64,000 bases of DNA from Psychrobacter sp. NZS113 (lineage in GTDB: Bacteria > Pseudomonadota > Gammaproteobacteria > Pseudomonadales > Moraxellaceae). A program made the translations under genes and the position numbers. Location: positions 1-64,000 of the forward strand of contig NZ_JADYWL010000002.1 of the NCBI RefSeq assembly GCF_015864825.1, given 5' to 3'. The notes beneath the pieces were generated by a model, which worked only from the letters and a program-made list of their open reading frames with translations, was not told the origin of the DNA and ran no database searches. Shown piece by piece: positions 62,721-64,000 of this stretch. The first letter of the stretch is position 1, and the number at the start of each line of letters is the position of its first letter.

Positions 62721-63632
62721 ATGACCAATATATCTGCCGCTACCTCAACGCATGAGACCTATCAGCTAATGGGTCAACACTGCGCAGAAAACGTGCAAAC
62801 TTGCACCAAAAGAGGCACCGTGCATCTTATAGGCGCAGGATCTGGTGACCCTGAGTTATTAACCTTAAAAGCATGGCGAGTGATGCAGCGTGCAGAGGTA
62901 GTGTTGTATGACAGTCTGGTGTCTGAAGATGTTTTAGATATGTGCGCGACCACTGCTGAAAAAATATTCGTTGGTAAGCGCCGCGCCAACCATGCATTGC
63001 CACAAGAGAGTATTAACGAGCTACTGGTCAAACACGCGCTGGCAGGTAAAATAGTGGTTCGTCTAAAAGGTGGCGACCCCTTTATTTTTGGACGCGGTGG
63101 TGAAGAGCTACAGGAGGTGGTGCGTCATGGCATTCATTTTGAGTCTATTCCAGGTATCACTGCCGCAAGTGCCGCTGCTAGCCGTGCAGGAATTCCACTA
63201 ACGCACCGTGACCATGCTCAGTCGGTCAAGTTTGTCACTGCTTGCAAAAAAAATGGCGCGCCTAATAATGATTATAGTGAGCTAATGGACAGCAGCCAGA
63301 CAGTTGTGTTTTACATGGGTTTGCACCGTTTGCATGAGATGACACAAGGGTTGATAGCAAGTGGACGCGACAGCGAAACGCCTTTTGCCGTTATTAGCCA
63401 TGCCAGTATGCCAACGCAGCAGGTACTTATCGGTACATTAAGTGATATCGCTGATCAGCAAGCTGAGGCAAAACTGCCAACACCTGCACTTTTAATCATG
63501 GGTGATGTGGTCGCTTTATATCATGAGTTTGCAGGCTACAACCTTGGCAATCTGGATAAAGCGTCATTTATAGACGTAAACGAAGTCATAGACAGTGAAG
63601 TTTTAGCACCCAGTCTTGAGAGTGTTGTATAA
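62721..63632 (+). CDS. cobA: Uroporphyrinogen-III C-methyltransferase
   Basis: About 303 residues from the ATG preceded by CAGGAG; a hydrophobic leader from 62667 is discarded. SUMT signatures are present: HLIGAGSGDPELLTLKA, VLYDSLVSEDV, VRLKGGDPFIFGRGGEEL and PGITAASAAASRAGIPLTHR. It makes precorrin-2 for siroheme, the NirB cofactor, which explains its place at the end of the nitrate operon. It lies about 160 bases after nasA. Only the methyltransferase domain is present, so the oxidase/ferrochelatase must be elsewhere. Confidence 0.93.
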   Translation: MTNISAATSTHETYQLMGQHCAENVQTCTKRGTVHLIGAGSGDPELLTLKAWRVMQRAEVVLYDSLVSEDVLDMCATTAEKIFVGKRRANHALPQESINELLVKHALAGKIVVRLKGGDPFIFGRGGEELQEVVRHGIHFESIPGITAASAAASRAGIPLTHRDHAQSVKFVTACKKNGAPNNDYSELMDSSQTVVFYMGLHRLHEMTQGLIASGRDSETPFAVISHASMPTQQVLIGTLSDIADQQAEAKLPTPALLIMGDVVALYHEFAGYNLGNLDKASFIDVNEVIDSEVLAPSLESVV

Positions 63633-63710
63633 GTTGAAGAACGTCTAATAAAACAATCCTAAAAGTGTCTACAGCTAATCATCTCATACTGGGTTAAAAC
63701 GGGCAGAAAG

Positions 63711-64000
63711 CTAAAACCAGAATTTAACCCCCGCAGTCAAACTACTGCTATCAACCGATTCATCTTCCTGACGTCGTTGACCACGAGCCTTGCCAAGCGC
63801 TGTCTCATAACTAACACCCACATAAGGGGCTAGCTGGCGACTGAACGTCTCATAAGTCAGCCTAACCTCAGCTTCCATCTCATTAAAGCCCTTGGTAATA
63901 CCATTATCATGGTCATCTTTACTAAAGGCAGTCAATCCCATCTCCGGTATGACCACCCAATGCTGATCCAAACGCCATTCGTACTCTGCACCCAAATCAA
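63711..64000 (-). CDS. copB: Copper resistance protein B C-terminus (partial)
   Basis: The frame on the minus strand stays open to the window edge (the codons before MGAEYEW read Asp-Leu). About 96 residues are seen. EYEWRLDQHWVVIPE, LTAFSKDDHDNGITKG, FNEMEAEVRLTYE, APYVGVSYETALGKA and the C-terminal SLTAGVKFWF match CopB beta-barrel strands ending in the usual F. CopB is an outer-membrane copper-sequestering protein. Upstream copper genes are outside the window. Confidence 0.8.
   Translation of the reverse strand, partial: DLGAEYEWRLDQHWVVIPEMGLTAFSKDDHDNGITKGFNEMEAEVRLTYETFSRQLAPYVGVSYETALGKARGQRRQEDESVDSSSLTAGVKFWF

Overview
This window looks like the chromosome of a Psychrobacter-type gammaproteobacterium (Moraxellaceae). 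The base composition is moderate. The NirBD/NasA layout, the haloalkane dehalogenase close to DpcA of Psychrobacter cryohalolentis, the eptA-pap2-dgkA lipid A locus and the many short dispersed intergenic repeats all fit that group. No rRNA, tRNA, complete insertion sequence, prophage or CRISPR array was seen. All functional calls come from reading protein motifs by eye; no database was searched.

Layout. 0-6.2 kb: the tail of an NhaC-like antiporter, a DUF3817 membrane protein, then a Fur-box-controlled divergent iron locus (siderophore-interacting reductase against an ATPase, binding protein and fused FhuB-type permease). 6.2-11 kb: a LysR regulator, two MFS transporters and a gamma-butyrobetaine-type dioxygenase. 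11-16.4 kb: a lone Imm11/DUF1629-like protein behind two repeat fragments, PEP carboxylase and a bile-acid/sodium symporter family protein. 16.7-24 kb: secreted proteins, including an Ala/Lys-rich peptide, a PEBP-like protein, two paralogous YHYH lipoproteins, a His-rich membrane-anchored protein and a PAP2-dual-specificity-phosphatase fusion. 24-31.7 kb: Ohr, an AraC regulator, a locally duplicated set of Asr-like basic peptides with an araC remnant, and a CusRS-type copper sensor with a CusR-like palindrome facing a DUF411 lipoprotein and a Met-rich mini-protein. 31.9-36 kb: haloalkane dehalogenase, small membrane protein, haloacid dehalogenase and a patatin lipoprotein.

36.4-41.2 kb is a compact set of exported redox proteins: YceI, a triheme cytochrome c, a Tat-exported flavin amine oxidase and a monoheme cytochrome c lipoprotein. 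This suggests a periplasmic amine-oxidising chain that passes electrons to cytochromes. 41.4-47 kb is a lipid A phosphoethanolamine locus (eptA, response regulator, histidine kinase, dgkA, pap2) in which dgkA is bracketed by oppositely oriented copies of a short repeat. 47-50 kb holds a LysR remnant, an intact LysR regulator, DoxX and a DODA-type dioxygenase.

50-63.6 kb is an assimilatory nitrate locus. nirBD faces narK, a PP2C-Ser/Thr kinase fusion, a flavoprotein, nasA and cobA across a 640-base divergent region. That region carries a full sigma-54 consensus before narK and a near-match facing nirB. Together these genes would import nitrate, reduce it to nitrite and ammonium, and make the siroheme that NirB needs. 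The window ends inside a copB-like outer-membrane copper protein gene.
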